NCBI RefSeq assembly: GCF_000003815.2
Contig: NC_049994.1
Span: forward strand, 6,780,666-6,844,665
DNA from: Branchiostoma floridae
Lineage: Eukaryota > Chordata > Leptocardii > Amphioxiformes > Branchiostomatidae
Length of the DNA stretch: 64,000 bases
Reading direction: 5' to 3'
Position numbers and translations under genes: made by a program. Each line of letters starts with the position of its first letter. Within the stretch, counting starts at the first letter, position 1. The notes beneath the pieces are model-generated. The model was given only the letters and a program-made list of their open reading frames with translations. It did no database searches and had not been told where the DNA came from. Shown here one piece after another: positions 1 to 11,404 of this stretch.

Positions 1-223
1 ATGGAATTCAACGGGTCTTAAGTCAAGCCTATTGAATCTTTTACGGAAACATTAAGTAAAGTAAAACATTTTCTAAACAACCAAGTACATAATATCGTAA
101 TAGGATGTTAAAAAGCTTAAGGCTGCCCTTAAAATGGTCTATAACGCACGCAAACATATAGGATCTCCATATATAGGACCTGCAGTGGAACATAAAAAAA
201 CGGAGGAAAAGAAATAATATAGC
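1..223. other. Left-edge non-coding sequence
   Basis: No exon, splice-flanked open frame or recognisable repeat is visible. By position it should be intron of the minus-strand gene copy whose exon ends at 1291, because that gene's transmembrane exon has not yet appeared. Confidence 0.4.
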
Positions 224-1145
224 TTAACTCTATTCAGACCGGGCTTTTCTGGTCATCCCTGGACGGTGGTGGTGGGGGGGGGGTATGAGGTCCTCCACTT
301 CTAAGTCCTCTAACTCTTGAACGACGTGCCGTAGGGCCACCAAATTTTCAGGACATAATATCGACATAATATCTGACGAGTATTTGATGTTTGACGTTAC
401 GTTGACGTAAGATTATATTTGACTATATTGATTATATTGGCCGGACCCATGAAAAAAGGGTATTCTCAGAAAACTTCAAGTTATACTACAAAAATATAAC
501 AACAAGTGCAGATGACAGATTAATAATGTTTATTACGACTTGTATTGCCAAAATGACGTCATGCACATCTAAGATACGAGTTACGTTCCGCTATATTATA
601 TCCACCACCTTGAATTTTTAAAACTACCTTTTTTGCAACAAATTATCACAAAGGGCAATGGAAATGGACTAAATTCATTCATTTAGATGGTTTTTGATGA
701 AAAAATACCAGGTAGTTACAAATTCTAAGGGATGATTAGCTTGTTATTCTTGATCTGGCCATACGGTCCGCCATCTTGGATTTTGGGCTGATGACGTCAT
801 CAAATTAGCATAATGTACGCATGTATAATTATGAAAGATATTCTAAATAATATAAGATTTTATTTATGTAACAAAATAGCAGTAATATAGCAAATAAATG
901 TGAAAAATACGTTGTTGGAACCAAAAATAGTGATTTTTGGCAAAACTGCCTGTCAGCAAACGGTTGCCATGGCAACACGAAAAAAAGGAAAATTTGTCAA
1001 ACTTCATAAAATTGTTGCCAACAATTTTTAGGAAAACTCACCAAATTTGGTGGCTTTAGCGTAAGGCGTTCTGGCGTTATAGGACATCGAAGTTGGCGCA
1101 GGCCTCAAAAGCCCCCCCCCCCCCCCCCGGTCTGTATAGGGTTAA
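224..1145 (+). mobile_element. piggyBac-like MITE, copy a
   Basis: The element starts TTAA-CTCTATTCAGACC and ends GTCTGTATAGGG-TTAA. The ends are inverted copies of each other inside TTAA target duplications, the signature of piggyBac-type elements. The same body recurs at 10.0, 32.5, 39.7, 54.6, 58.2 and 59.7 kb. The interior has a G-run near the 5' end, a C-run near the 3' end, a TGACGTCA palindrome and the perfect palindrome GTTGCCATGGCAAC at 963-976. No transposase frame is visible, so it is non-autonomous. Confidence 0.85.
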
Positions 1146-1290
1146 AGGAAATGAAAGAATTAGAATAATCAAAATATATAAATTTATCATTTCAAATTGC
1201 TGTTGTAGGTAGGTACTGATGAACAACCAAAACAAATTATTTCAATTACATTTCATGAAACTATATCTGTACCTAAGGAAAACAACTTAC

Positions 1291-1975
1291 GGCAACGTGC
1301 TTGTTGCGGAATGTTTGGAACATACATCGGATTCCTGTTCAGGGCGTCTGTTAAGGTATTCGGATCTGCATTTGGGATATGCATGTTTGTAGGTATGTCG
1401 GTGTTACCATCTACAGGATCCATTTGGTCAGCAACCTGTTCAGTGGAGTTGCATCCTGATATGTGCGATGAGTCTTGGACTTCATATGCGACGGCATAAG
1501 GTTCAGCATTATCAGGTGTGGTGTAGACTGGTTCCGGAATTGCAGCCGCAATGTCGTTTTGGCAAATTATGCCTTTGCCATAATCATCGTTGTACGTTGT
1601 TGTAACAACTGTTGTTTCATATGGGTTGGTGCAGGAATGACAACCACTTGTCTTTGATGTGTATCCAGAATCTGGTTGATTCACGGCTTTTGTGAGACAC
1701 TTCTGTTTTCTGATAGTGTACAAGGGATTCGGGTATTTGCGACTTTGTCGGGAGGTTGCATTGATGCTTAATGTTGGAGTCACCATGTCATTCTGACACA
1801 TGTTTTCATCAGTACCTGCATTAAAAGCGACATCATCTGAGGCAATTTTCATTCTATCGATTGCATCTGCTGTTGTGTCAGGCGTATGTTTGTCATCATC
1901 GTGTTCTTTGCACCCGTTCAGTATGGAGGGATGTTTGTCCTTGTCTAATTTCCCGGAGACTTCGTGTGCGTGCAT
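1291..1975 (-). CDS. Partial type II receptor-like gene, copy 1: cytoplasmic-tail exon
   Basis: An open minus-strand frame ends at a clean donor (GCC|GTAAGTT, donor GT at 1290-1289). It is strongly similar along its length to the plus-strand exon 11617-12549: shared blocks include DKDKHPSI-NGC-EHDDD, NPLYTI, SGCHSCT-PY, EPVYTTPDNA, SSHISGCNSTEQVADQ and NPMYVPNIPQQARCRKLF. It is rich in Asn, Thr and Tyr and has the NPxY-type motifs NPLY and NPMY, expected of a cytoplasmic tail engaging PTB or endocytic adaptors (inference). The open frame continues upstream of the ATG at 1975 to an AG near 2022, but that acceptor does not join the upstream exon in frame, so the 5' boundary is uncertain. The first ~90 residues of copy 2 are missing. 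TM and extracellular exons would lie beyond the left edge. It could be a live truncated paralogue or a decaying duplicate. Confidence 0.7.
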
Positions 1976-2035
1976 CTTTTGTACAGCGTCAGTTAGATCA
2001 TTTCCCGGCCTGTAGATACAAGTTTTAGAAAAGTA

Positions 2036-2038
<3 letters not shown>

Positions 2039-2089
<51 letters not shown>

Positions 2090-2092
2090 CTA

Positions 2093-2140
<48 letters not shown>

Positions 2141-2148
2141 ACTCCCCC

Positions 2149-2190
<42 letters not shown>
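2039..2190. repeat. (TA)n and (TC)n microsatellite
   Basis: A long TA run is followed by TC/CTCT runs and a further short TA run. It lies in the presumed intron between the two copy-1 exons. Confidence 0.95.
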
Positions 2191-2192
<2 letters not shown>

Positions 2193-2935
2193 CACCCCCA
2201 AGAGTGTTATTGACTTCGCCCAGCTCTAAATCTCCTAGATCTGTTATCCCCTTTAGGGGACCAAACAGCTAGCGAGTTTTTGGAGTAGCCTTCCAAACCT
2301 CCTTACCTGTGTGGATGGGCGATAGAATCTCACCACCACTCCCCACACCTACCTATTTGAGATCTATTTCTTTGTACAAACGCGTCTTCAAACTGCCGCC
2401 ATTTTGTGCATCCGCGGTATGTGGTGGATTTCGTTCCCAGAGTTTTAAAATCTTCTACTCACAAATCATAAAATAACTGGAAAACGGCACCTATGTTCGT
2501 ATTTTTGGACCAATTGGAACCCTGAAAAAAGCGAGTAGTATATGGGATATTAATGACCTGGGTTTTGTAAAAATTGGAGCCTTCTGATCGGTCCACGTCT
2601 CCTTGCCATATGATGATAATGTATATTTCCCGGTAACATAACTAGAGAGAATTATTAGGTGTAGAATAAGAGATTTCTCAGAAAGGCTCCTGATGGGATC
2701 GTTAAGAGGTGTTGACATAATTGGTAGACATCTGCTTTGTATCTGCCCTTACCCAGCTGAAAGTCAAGATATATAATCAGAGATGTATTAGAACAAGCGG
2801 GCGGTAGGAGTAGACAAGAAATGTTCCAGTCTGAATAAAGAACTTTACATCTGCTACAACAACTCTGCGCGTGTTTTCACGTCAAGACGTACCTCTCCAC
2901 ACATATACAGCAGCCATAAAGATATAAGTACTTAC

Positions 2936-2998
2936 GACAAGGCGTCTGTGTGGGAGGATCGTGGTAGGAGTCTTCTTCGCCTTCAGAATTAGTCTCGG
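2936..2998 (-). CDS. Copy 1: upstream small exon
   Basis: The minus strand reads AETNSEGEEDSYHDPPTQT-PC and ends at a donor (TTGTC|GTAAGTAC). This is the counterpart of the plus-strand exon 11405-11467. In copy 2 this exon has a TTTTGCAG acceptor, whereas here the homologous bases read TTTTGTGGCGG with no AG at that point. Either a different acceptor is used upstream (an AAG near 3021 would keep frame) or splicing is broken. Start boundary is approximate. Confidence 0.55.
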
Positions 2999-3062
2999 CC
3001 GCCACAAAATACAGTTCTTGGTCCAGGAGTCGACCACTGCAGCCATGTAAAGATTTTAGCAA

Positions 3063-3793
3063 ATGAAGTGGTCAACAAAATTATCATTAACTCAAATAAA
3101 AGTTGTCATGTGAAGATATTTCACAATGCCTTCTTTTCAGTGAACTACACACTTTTTATCAACAGACTGATAACATTTCAGGTTTGCTAATATTTATGCA
3201 TATTAACGCCATACGTTTTCCCAGACATCTAAGCACTGAGAAATATATGTCTACAGTTCTTAAATTGTTTTGACACAAAATTATAACCTTTGATATCATC
3301 TAAATGCGTAAAAAATAAAATAGATAAGATAGTTTTGATTAACTGACATCAAGTCTAGCTCCTTTTCAACGTTAATCTTCCAAGGACCATGTGACAACAA
3401 GTTACATGTATGTACAAAATAGCAGGTCAGAGGTCAAAAGTCGAAATCGTCAAGTTGCTTCAAGAATCGATGACTTAACATATTGTACATCAATAAACAT
3501 TGCTATTAGGCTACAATATCTACAACATCTTGAAGGTAATACTAAGTCCATTTGAAGTATTAGAACAACAGAAAGAGATTGAATACACCGACCAAGAGGT
3601 CCCACCCATTATTCTATCATGGTTCTATTTTGAGCATCTCCATAAAGACAATAGAGTCCATTAAAATTAAGGGTTGCCATTTCTATAATTTCAGAATGGT
3701 TTTTAATTCTTTTCAATTAGCTGTGTAGGAGATTTGATATTTTGGAAATATTTTGAAATGCTATTTAAAGTTTCTAAACATTTTCCTGTTTTT
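3063..3793. other. Arm of the inverted duplication, non-coding
   Basis: No exon is seen. The stretch around 3330-3440 (TAGCTCCTTTTCAACG and flanks) matches the reverse complement of 10900-11010, which places it inside the large inverted duplication. Confidence 0.65.
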
Positions 3794-4773
3794 TTAACCC
3801 TCAAACCACCGTATGGGGTCAAAACTGACCCCAGGCGTATATCGATGTGTGCCATCATGGCATTTCTGGTCGGAAACAAATTTCCTCCAAAGAGTTTGTT
3901 TGTATATATGTCCTATAACTTTTCATACGTTTTTAACGAGATTGGCTCATTATTGATTAAGTTATCTTAGAAAGTTTATGTATGGTCCAGTGGGGTCAAA
4001 ACTGACCCCAGCATTTTTTTAAACAAACTTTTGCGACCCACACCTGAACTACTTATCGTAGGATCACGAAATTTTTAGAGAATGATGTGCATGTGAGCCA
4101 AAATTATTGTAACAGCTTTTGTACCAATATCATGTTATATGACGACATTATGACGTCATTTAGGTAATCTCGGTCGCCATCTTGGATTTTGCCTGATGAC
4201 GTCATTGAATTAGCATAAATTATGAATATTGGGTTATGAAATTTACGTTGAATTTCATAAGATGTGATAAACAACTGATATCTGCTAAGAAAACCTTAAA
4301 ACTTAAATGTTTAATGCAAAATTAGAAAACTTAATAATAATAATAATTAGCAATAAATATGTCTGTCAGAATTTCGTTGCCATGGCAACATGAAAAATGA
4401 TGAACTTACTTTTTTCACTGAAATTTTTTGCTTTTACTATTTTCTCAAAAGTTACCAAGTTTGGTGGCTTTAGCATGAGCCATTCATGCGCTATACGGGT
4501 TCGAATTGGCATTCAAAACTTCTTTTCCAGTTTGATTAGCCATTGGTGCAAAATGTGGTCCTTATGACTTTTGCAGAAATTATGATAATGACCCAGAACA
4601 TTTCTCACCTAATCATATCAGACTGTTCCACATAGATTAATGAACCTAAACATATAAACAAATCGCAAATAGAGTCACACAAAAAAATGTATTTGTACAA
4701 AATGTTTTGGGATCAGTTTTGACTCCATAAGGTAATCTACGTCACAAAAAAGCAACGGTGGTTTGAGGGTTAA
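3794..4773 (+). mobile_element. TIR element, divergent piggyBac-like MITE (b)
   Basis: Ends are TTAA-CCCTCAAACCACCGT and ACGGTGGTTTGAGGG-TTAA, a near-perfect terminal inverted repeat within TTAA. The interior shares blocks with the main MITE family (TGACGTCA sites, GTTGCCATGGCAAC at 4376-4389, and the CACCAAGTTTGGTGGC-like segment), but the termini are a different subfamily. A GGGGTCAAAACTGACCCC motif occurs near the left end. No coding capacity. Confidence 0.8.
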
Positions 4774-5834
4774 AGCCTTTGAAATAATCACGATGTGAAA
4801 CATAATATTTCTTTTAGTTTGTAAATAATGTTAACAGCATTTTACCACGTTCTACCATTTTTTTGTAACATTTTGTATGTCTGTCGATCAGTACGATGGC
4901 CTGGAGGAAGCAATTCACACATATTTGCTGGATGTGTGCAAGGTTCAAGGTGCATGTATCAATGGCCCACCACAAAGGACCCACTAGTGCCCCACAAAGA
5001 AATCTAGAAACCGAAGCAGACAAAAGGGGCTTACTTTTATTGGGGCAATCATTATATTTGTAACTTTTCTCGAAGTGAATGAATCCCGCAGATGTTTGAA
5101 AATTATCATAGATAAAGAGATTTCGTGCAATATATTTCAAAAAGCTTCCAAAGCATTCAAAGTGAATGTAATAGATTCAAATTTCTACTGGGTTTCTACT
5201 GCGTTGCTTGTATGCATAACAGCTCCATGCATTTCGGGGAAAAAAGGTGGAAAAGAAAAGGGGCTTTAGCGGGAAATGATCTTGAAGCACAAACAAACTG
5301 CCCCCACCCCAAGTACACAGTCCCCAATCCGTGTGTGATATTAATACATAGACACACATACAAGGAGAATAATGCAACAAATAAGGAATAGTCCTTTCCT
5401 TTGCCCGTTTTGAAAGGGTTTTCGGGCCAAAGAAAAAAAGGGCTGAAAGGGTTTTCGGACAAAAAAGAATTGCAAAATATATCGCTCGATACAACTAAAA
5501 CAACATAGTTGTGGCGGTTATTTCAGTTCGCTTTGTAACGGGGATTTGAGCAACAGTACAGGAGGGTAGATATGATTCCATATGGTGTTTGACAGGATAA
5601 ATCAATTTCAAATCACCTTTTATAGACCTTTATGAAATTATCTTCGTAATTTTGGCTTCTATAGAGTTGACTTATACATTCATATATACTCTATGGCATA
5701 TATACTCTATGGTATTTCACGGATTATGACTATCACAAGTTTTGTCATGGATGTATTATCTATATTCTAATAATAATCTTAAATTAGCAAATGTGATGAT
5801 GAAGATTATCGTTGATTATCGAATATTGTCCTTG
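4774..5834. other. Non-coding, no recognised feature
   Basis: Only overlapping short frames on both strands are present, without splice context, domain similarity or biased codon use. Confidence 0.4.
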
Positions 5835-6469
5835 CCGGACACCGTAAGACTGTTTATTCGATTTTGCAGCATTGCAACCTTCCGCATTCTCCCAATGACG
5901 GTTCAGTTAGTTTGGAATTCATAAAATGATGATTGTACCTTTAGGTCTCATTGATGTATTACTCCGAGTGATACTGCATGAAAGAGATCCAAGCCAAGAA
6001 AAATAAGAGGCTGCACGGATGCGTGTCTTTAGCGGTGATTCCCTTCTAACTAGCCGAACTGATCTCAAACGTTAGATTGGTGAAAGCTTGTTTGTAATTG
6101 ACGAACTTATCAGGTAAAATTTTGCAGCCACGCGCTAGGTCAGAGGTACACAGTACTGGGCTCTGAGTGGTGCAGTTGTACACGAATAAAGTGATTTTTA
6201 TGGGGATTGACTAATCGTTGTTTGTAATTGTAAAAAAAAGGACCAGTGTCTATTTGACGTTGGAATTTTTTCCCCACGATATAGGGTCGACATAGAATGA
6301 AAAATCTGCTAAAATTTCACGTAGCTTCATTATGAACCCTGTAAACTACGAGTTATAACATTACAGTCTATGAGAAGAAGAAACTCATCTATGAGACCTT
6401 TAGTAATGACAGAGTCATGCAGATTTTAGATGTTCATTACAAAGTTGTGTTGTCATTTGAAAGTCTTAG

Positions 6470-6534
<65 letters not shown>

Positions 6535-7610
6535 TAATTCAGGGTTCCCTTACAATCATTAGTGTTAGCGTTGTTCTAAAATTGGCCAATCTATATCAGA
6601 TAATCCAAAACACTTGTTCATGTAATAATCAACATTAAGATTTCACTACGTAGTTAATCAGTATGATAAGATTAAGATTTAGATAAACAAAATATACTTA
6701 CTGATTTTTGGTGTCTCACAGCCACTGTCGCTCTATCAGGACTCAAACATCAACGACACGACTGCGATATTTGTTTCTGGGTAGATGATGATCTTCGTTC
6801 GCGAAGCAAAGCCGAGAGAGACTGAGATCAAACCTGGCGTTAGTTGACTGAAATGAATCATTCAAGACAAACCATCTCGCGGGTGCCTAAATTCGTATGT
6901 AGATGCAAAATATTGTTATCGCTTGTTGTACGGAGTTTGTTAAATAAAATGCTTGTAAACGTAATCAATATTATTACCCACTTGTCATTTTCGTTATAAA
7001 CAATCTATGTATGGTGTATACATGCCCTCTCTATTTTAAAAAAAGTTACAAATATTTGAACTTGCCCAAGCGTTTTTTTATTAACAACAGACAGATGAAG
7101 ACCTGAATAGTTAATAGAACACATCGTTGCGTAAGGTAAAGTCTACATTTGTTTCTTGCGATTGTGATTTTTAAAAATTTGTCAAATTTTTGACTTTTTT
7201 TCAAATGTTTTCACCTGAATGTATATTGGTTTGCTAGCCATTATCTTAACTCGTCAGTTGGCCTTAGGTAAATACAGATTCGTGCAATACCTTTCCGAAG
7301 CCCAATCATAGTCTGCTTGAACAAAAAAAGAGCAATTGTAAAACGTCATCGACTTCTTGCATAGAACAAAGACAGCCTTACGTCAAGTTTAGACTTATCA
7401 CAGGATTTCTTTTGATATTCATGTGTGTTTGGCTAGCAGAAGAAGATGGGGGGGGGGGGGGGTCTTTACCTGTACAGTAGAAAATGATATTGAAACAAAA
7501 TGCCATGGCAGCATGAGAACGTAGAAAAATGACTTACTGACTAATGAGTAGTGAGTTCAGTAGTGATTACGTAAGTTCACTGTTTGTTCGGTGACATTGG
7601 CTTGGTCAAA
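5835..7610 (+). repeat. Left inner arm of long inverted repeat
   Basis: Blocks match the reverse complement of 7900-9480 throughout. The segment around 5870-5930 (CCAATGACGGTTCAG) pairs with 9395-9450, 6385-6440 with 9320-9390, 6600-6660 with 8830-8880, 6715-6815 with 8665-8770, and 7040-7170 with 8320-8460. The left arm has extra material (5930-6370 and a TA run at 6472-6535). Arms are diverged by substitutions and small indels, so this is an old duplication. Confidence 0.85.
6472..6536. repeat. (TA)n microsatellite
   Basis: A run of about 30 TA units that is absent from the matching position of the opposite inverted-repeat arm. Confidence 0.95.
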
Positions 7611-7899
7611 TGTTTAGAGAAATGCCACACCCACACCCACGCTGTGCAAGAACAAAGTCTTCTAGTGCACCCAATGTAAAATAGTAACATTGTCCAGTCC
7701 AAAAACACTTCGACTCAAAATACGGGCTTTAGTATAACCAAACCTGTGCAAAATTGAATTTTTATATAACCAACTTTGTCCAAAATTGGGAAGATTACAC
7801 ATTTTGGATAGAAAATGACCCACGACGTCCATAACATGTTTTACTTGTGCTACAACCAGGCGGACGGTACACTTGAAGACATTATTACTCAACTAGCCT
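7611..7899. other. Spacer at the centre of the inverted duplication
   Basis: Single-copy sequence between the inverted arms. A minus-strand 76-codon frame here (7662-7892) has no domain or splice support and is not called as a gene. Confidence 0.5.
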
Positions 7900-9480
7900 C
7901 TGTCACCGTTCAACCCGTGAACTTACGTTATCACTACTGAACTCGCCTATATCAAAGAGCAATCTGTACTCATTATTGGAATGAGACACTTTTCTACTTT
8001 CTCATGCTGCCATGTTTTTTAATATCATTTTCTACTATACAGATAAAGACCCGCCCATCTTCTTCTGCTAGCCAAACACATATGAATATAAGATGCACTC
8101 TTGTGATATGCCTGAACTTAACGTAAGGCTGCCTTTGTTTTATGCAAGAGTTTGATGACGTTTTGCAATTTCTTTTACGAGCACTTTAAGGTTAGGCTTG
8201 GAAAAGGTATTGCACAAATCTGTATCTATTCAAGGCCAAATAACAAGATAAGATAATGGCCATTAAACCAATATACATTTAGGTGGAAACAGTTAAAAAG
8301 ACGATTTAAAGCGAGGTATACAATCACAATGGCAAGAAAGAAACTTACTACTAGACTTTACGTCACGTAACGCAGTGTTCTATGAACTATTCAGGTCTTC
8401 ATATGTCTGTTGTTGATTAAAAAAAACGCTTGGGCAAGTTCAAATATTTCAAACATTTTGAAATAAAAGAGAACATACATAGATTGTTTATAGTGAAGAT
8501 GAAATGTGTGATAATTACGTTTACAAGCATTCTATTCAGTAAACTCCGGATAACATTCGATAACAATTTTTACATCTACACACTATATTAGGCACCCACA
8601 AGATGGTTCGTCTTGAGTCTTGAATATTTAATTTCAGTCAACTGACTCCAAGTTCAGTCTCAGTCGGCTTTGCTTCGCGAACGAAGATCATCATCTACCC
8701 AGAAACAAATATCGCAGTCGTGTTGTTGATTTTTGGATCCTGATAGAGCGACAGGGGCTGTGAGACAACACAGATAGTCCAGTAAGTATATCGAATGGCT
8801 TTTTGCTTATCAAAATTTACATTATATTCTACTGGTAAACTATGTAGTAGAATCCTAATGTTGTTTTTGGATTATCTTATTGGAGGGAACCAATAGCTAT
8901 GACTGTTAAATGCAGGGTTGTAGCAAGCAGCTGTCCTTCAGTCCTTGGGAGGAATTTTGCAGCTGGGGACTGAAAAAGTTTTCCCCATTCCGTCCCCTAG
9001 GACAGACAAAAATTGATATGTAAAGATATGAAAAAACTGAAACCCATGTGTTCTCCACCCAAACAGATGCGATTGTCTACAAGCACAATTTTCACCTCAA
9101 AGTGCATGAAATAGTGTTTCAGAGGGTCTTGATTTAAACGTTTCCTGGGACCCAGACCCCTAGAAATGACGCGCAACGTCACGCCATGCCTTTGGTGCTC
9201 GATATGATTCCCAATCAAAATCAAGGGGACTGAAAATGATTTCAGGCTGGCAGAGAGTCTTGATTCAAAAAAATTCTGGGACCCAGACCTACTAGAAATG
9301 AGTCGAATGACAACACAAATTTGTAATAAACATCTAAAATCCGTAAAATCCGCATGACTCTATGATTACTAAAGATGCAATCATCATTGTGCGAAATCCA
9401 AACTAACTGAACCGTCATTGGGGAAAATGAGGAAGGTTGCCATGCTGCAATATTTGAATCCCCAGTCTTAGGCTACCCGG
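7900..9480 (-). repeat. Right inner arm of long inverted repeat
   Basis: Inverted counterpart of 5835-7610. Conserved blocks include the TTCGCGAACGAAG segment near 8675 (reverse complement near 6795) and the GACTCTATGATTACTAAAG segment near 9352 (reverse complement near 6395). Confidence 0.85.
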
Positions 9481-10046
9481 TAAAGTTACAATCTATCTGC
9501 CAAACTAATACTAGAAAGGCCGACATTTGGTTAGGAGCAAATACAGCATATTTCAGCTATACCTTTTCCCATGTAACATTTAACCGTCTCAAATAACCCC
9601 TGCTCGAAAATGGAACATTTAGGGGCACACCCCAGTTTTTCGCCCCAGCTGAAACGTATAGTTAAGATATTTTCAACGACGCCGTATTTCCAAACAAAAT
9701 TTCCCCCGGGAACTACACCTATACAGTATACATGAAGTAAAAATGTACCATATGGTCTAACATTTTTTCTAAATTTTTCTACATTTTCTACATTAAGTCC
9801 CAAGAAAAGCTAAACCAAAGTCAGTCTGTAACATGAACGACCTAGAGCCTGTAGTCAATCCATTCTGTCTAAGTGTTGTTTTTATGGCGGTGTTCCAAAA
9901 AGAACCATCATCATGAGAATGAAATAATGGGAAGGACTTCTGGATAGGCGTATTCAGTCTCTTTCTGGCTTTATGGAATAAGTATATACTTTCGAAATGT
10001 TGTATATGTTTTAACCTAATAATAATGTTTATTGACGTACAATCTG
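9481..10046. other. Non-coding, no recognised feature
   Basis: No splice-flanked frame or repeat family recognised; a minus-strand 90-codon frame here lacks any supporting feature. Confidence 0.4.
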
Positions 10047-10878
10047 TTAACCCTATTCAAACCGTACCGGGCTTTCTTGGTCATCCATGGACCGGGGGTG
10101 CTTTTGAGGCCCTCTAATTTTAAGTCATATAAATCTTACACGATGTGTTGTATGGCTATCAAATTTTTAGAAAATGATATATTAATAAAACATTTGACAA
10201 TTAAAGGAAGTTTGACGCTACGTTAACGTAATATGACGTAATTATGACGTCATCAATTCGATAATATTGGTTGGACACATGAAAAAGGGTATTCTCAGAA
10301 AACTTGAAGTAATTCTACAAAAATATAATAGCAAGTGCAGATAACAGAATGATAATGTTTGTTGCGACTTGTGTTTCCAATAGCAACATCAATGACGTCA
10401 AAATGACGTCATACACATCTGAGATACCAGTAGGGCTCCGCCATATCATATCCACCACCTTGAATTTTCAAAATTGCTTCTTTCAACAAATAATCACAAA
10501 AGGCAATGGAAATAGACCAAAAAAATTCATTTAGATGGCTTTAGAAAGAAATACCGGGTAGTTACAAATTCTAAGGTACAATGAGCTAGTTATTCTTGAT
10601 CTGTCCATACGGTCTGCCATCTTGTTTTTTGGGCTGATGACGTCATCAAATTAGCATTATTCATGCATATCTACTTATGAAAGAAAATAGCAGTATTATA
10701 GCAAATAAAAGTGTTAGAACCGAAATTAGCGATTTTTGCCAAAAAAATGGAAAATTTGCCAAACTTCGTGAAAATGTTGTCAACAATATTTTAGGAAAAC
10801 TCACTAAATTTGGTGTCTCTAGCATAAGCCGTTCTGGCATTATACGACATCAAAGTTGTCAGGTTTGAATAGGATTAA
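10047..10878 (+). mobile_element. piggyBac-like MITE, copy c
   Basis: Starts TTAA-CCCTATTCAAACC and ends GGTTTGAATAGGA-TTAA. It shares the family body, including several TGACGTCA palindromes, but has lost the RFX-type palindrome through an internal deletion near 10735-10750. It interrupts the right arm of the large inverted duplication. Confidence 0.85.
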
Positions 10879-11404
10879 ATGATTGATTTTCAAAGTAATT
10901 TGACGATATTTACATTACAGTTGAGCTCTGACCTGCGACTTTGTACATATATAATTTTTTGCCATATGAGCCCTGGAGATTAGCGTTGAAAAGGAGCTAA
11001 ACTTTATGTCAATGAATCAATACTTTTTTTTATTTATATCGTGTTTTACACTTTTTGATTATCTCAAATGTTGTGATTTTGTGAGGAAACAAACTAAAAC
11101 CTTAGATGCAGTTCTCTCAGTGCGTACTTGTCATGGACACTCGTATGACGCTAACACGGCATAAATATTCTCAAACCTGAAATGTTATCTGTCTGCGCTG
11201 CATATACAAAAAATAATTGTGTAGCACTAGTTCTATGAAATCAAAGTGTTGGGAAATCTATCTTGTACAAAACAACTTTAATTTTATCTGGTTAAAATTG
11301 TTAATGATATTTTTTTTTGTCAGATAGGCACTTCATTTTCTGAAATCTCTAAGTGAGCGATTGACTCCTATATATCCAGAACCAAGTATTGTATTGTTTT
11401 GCAG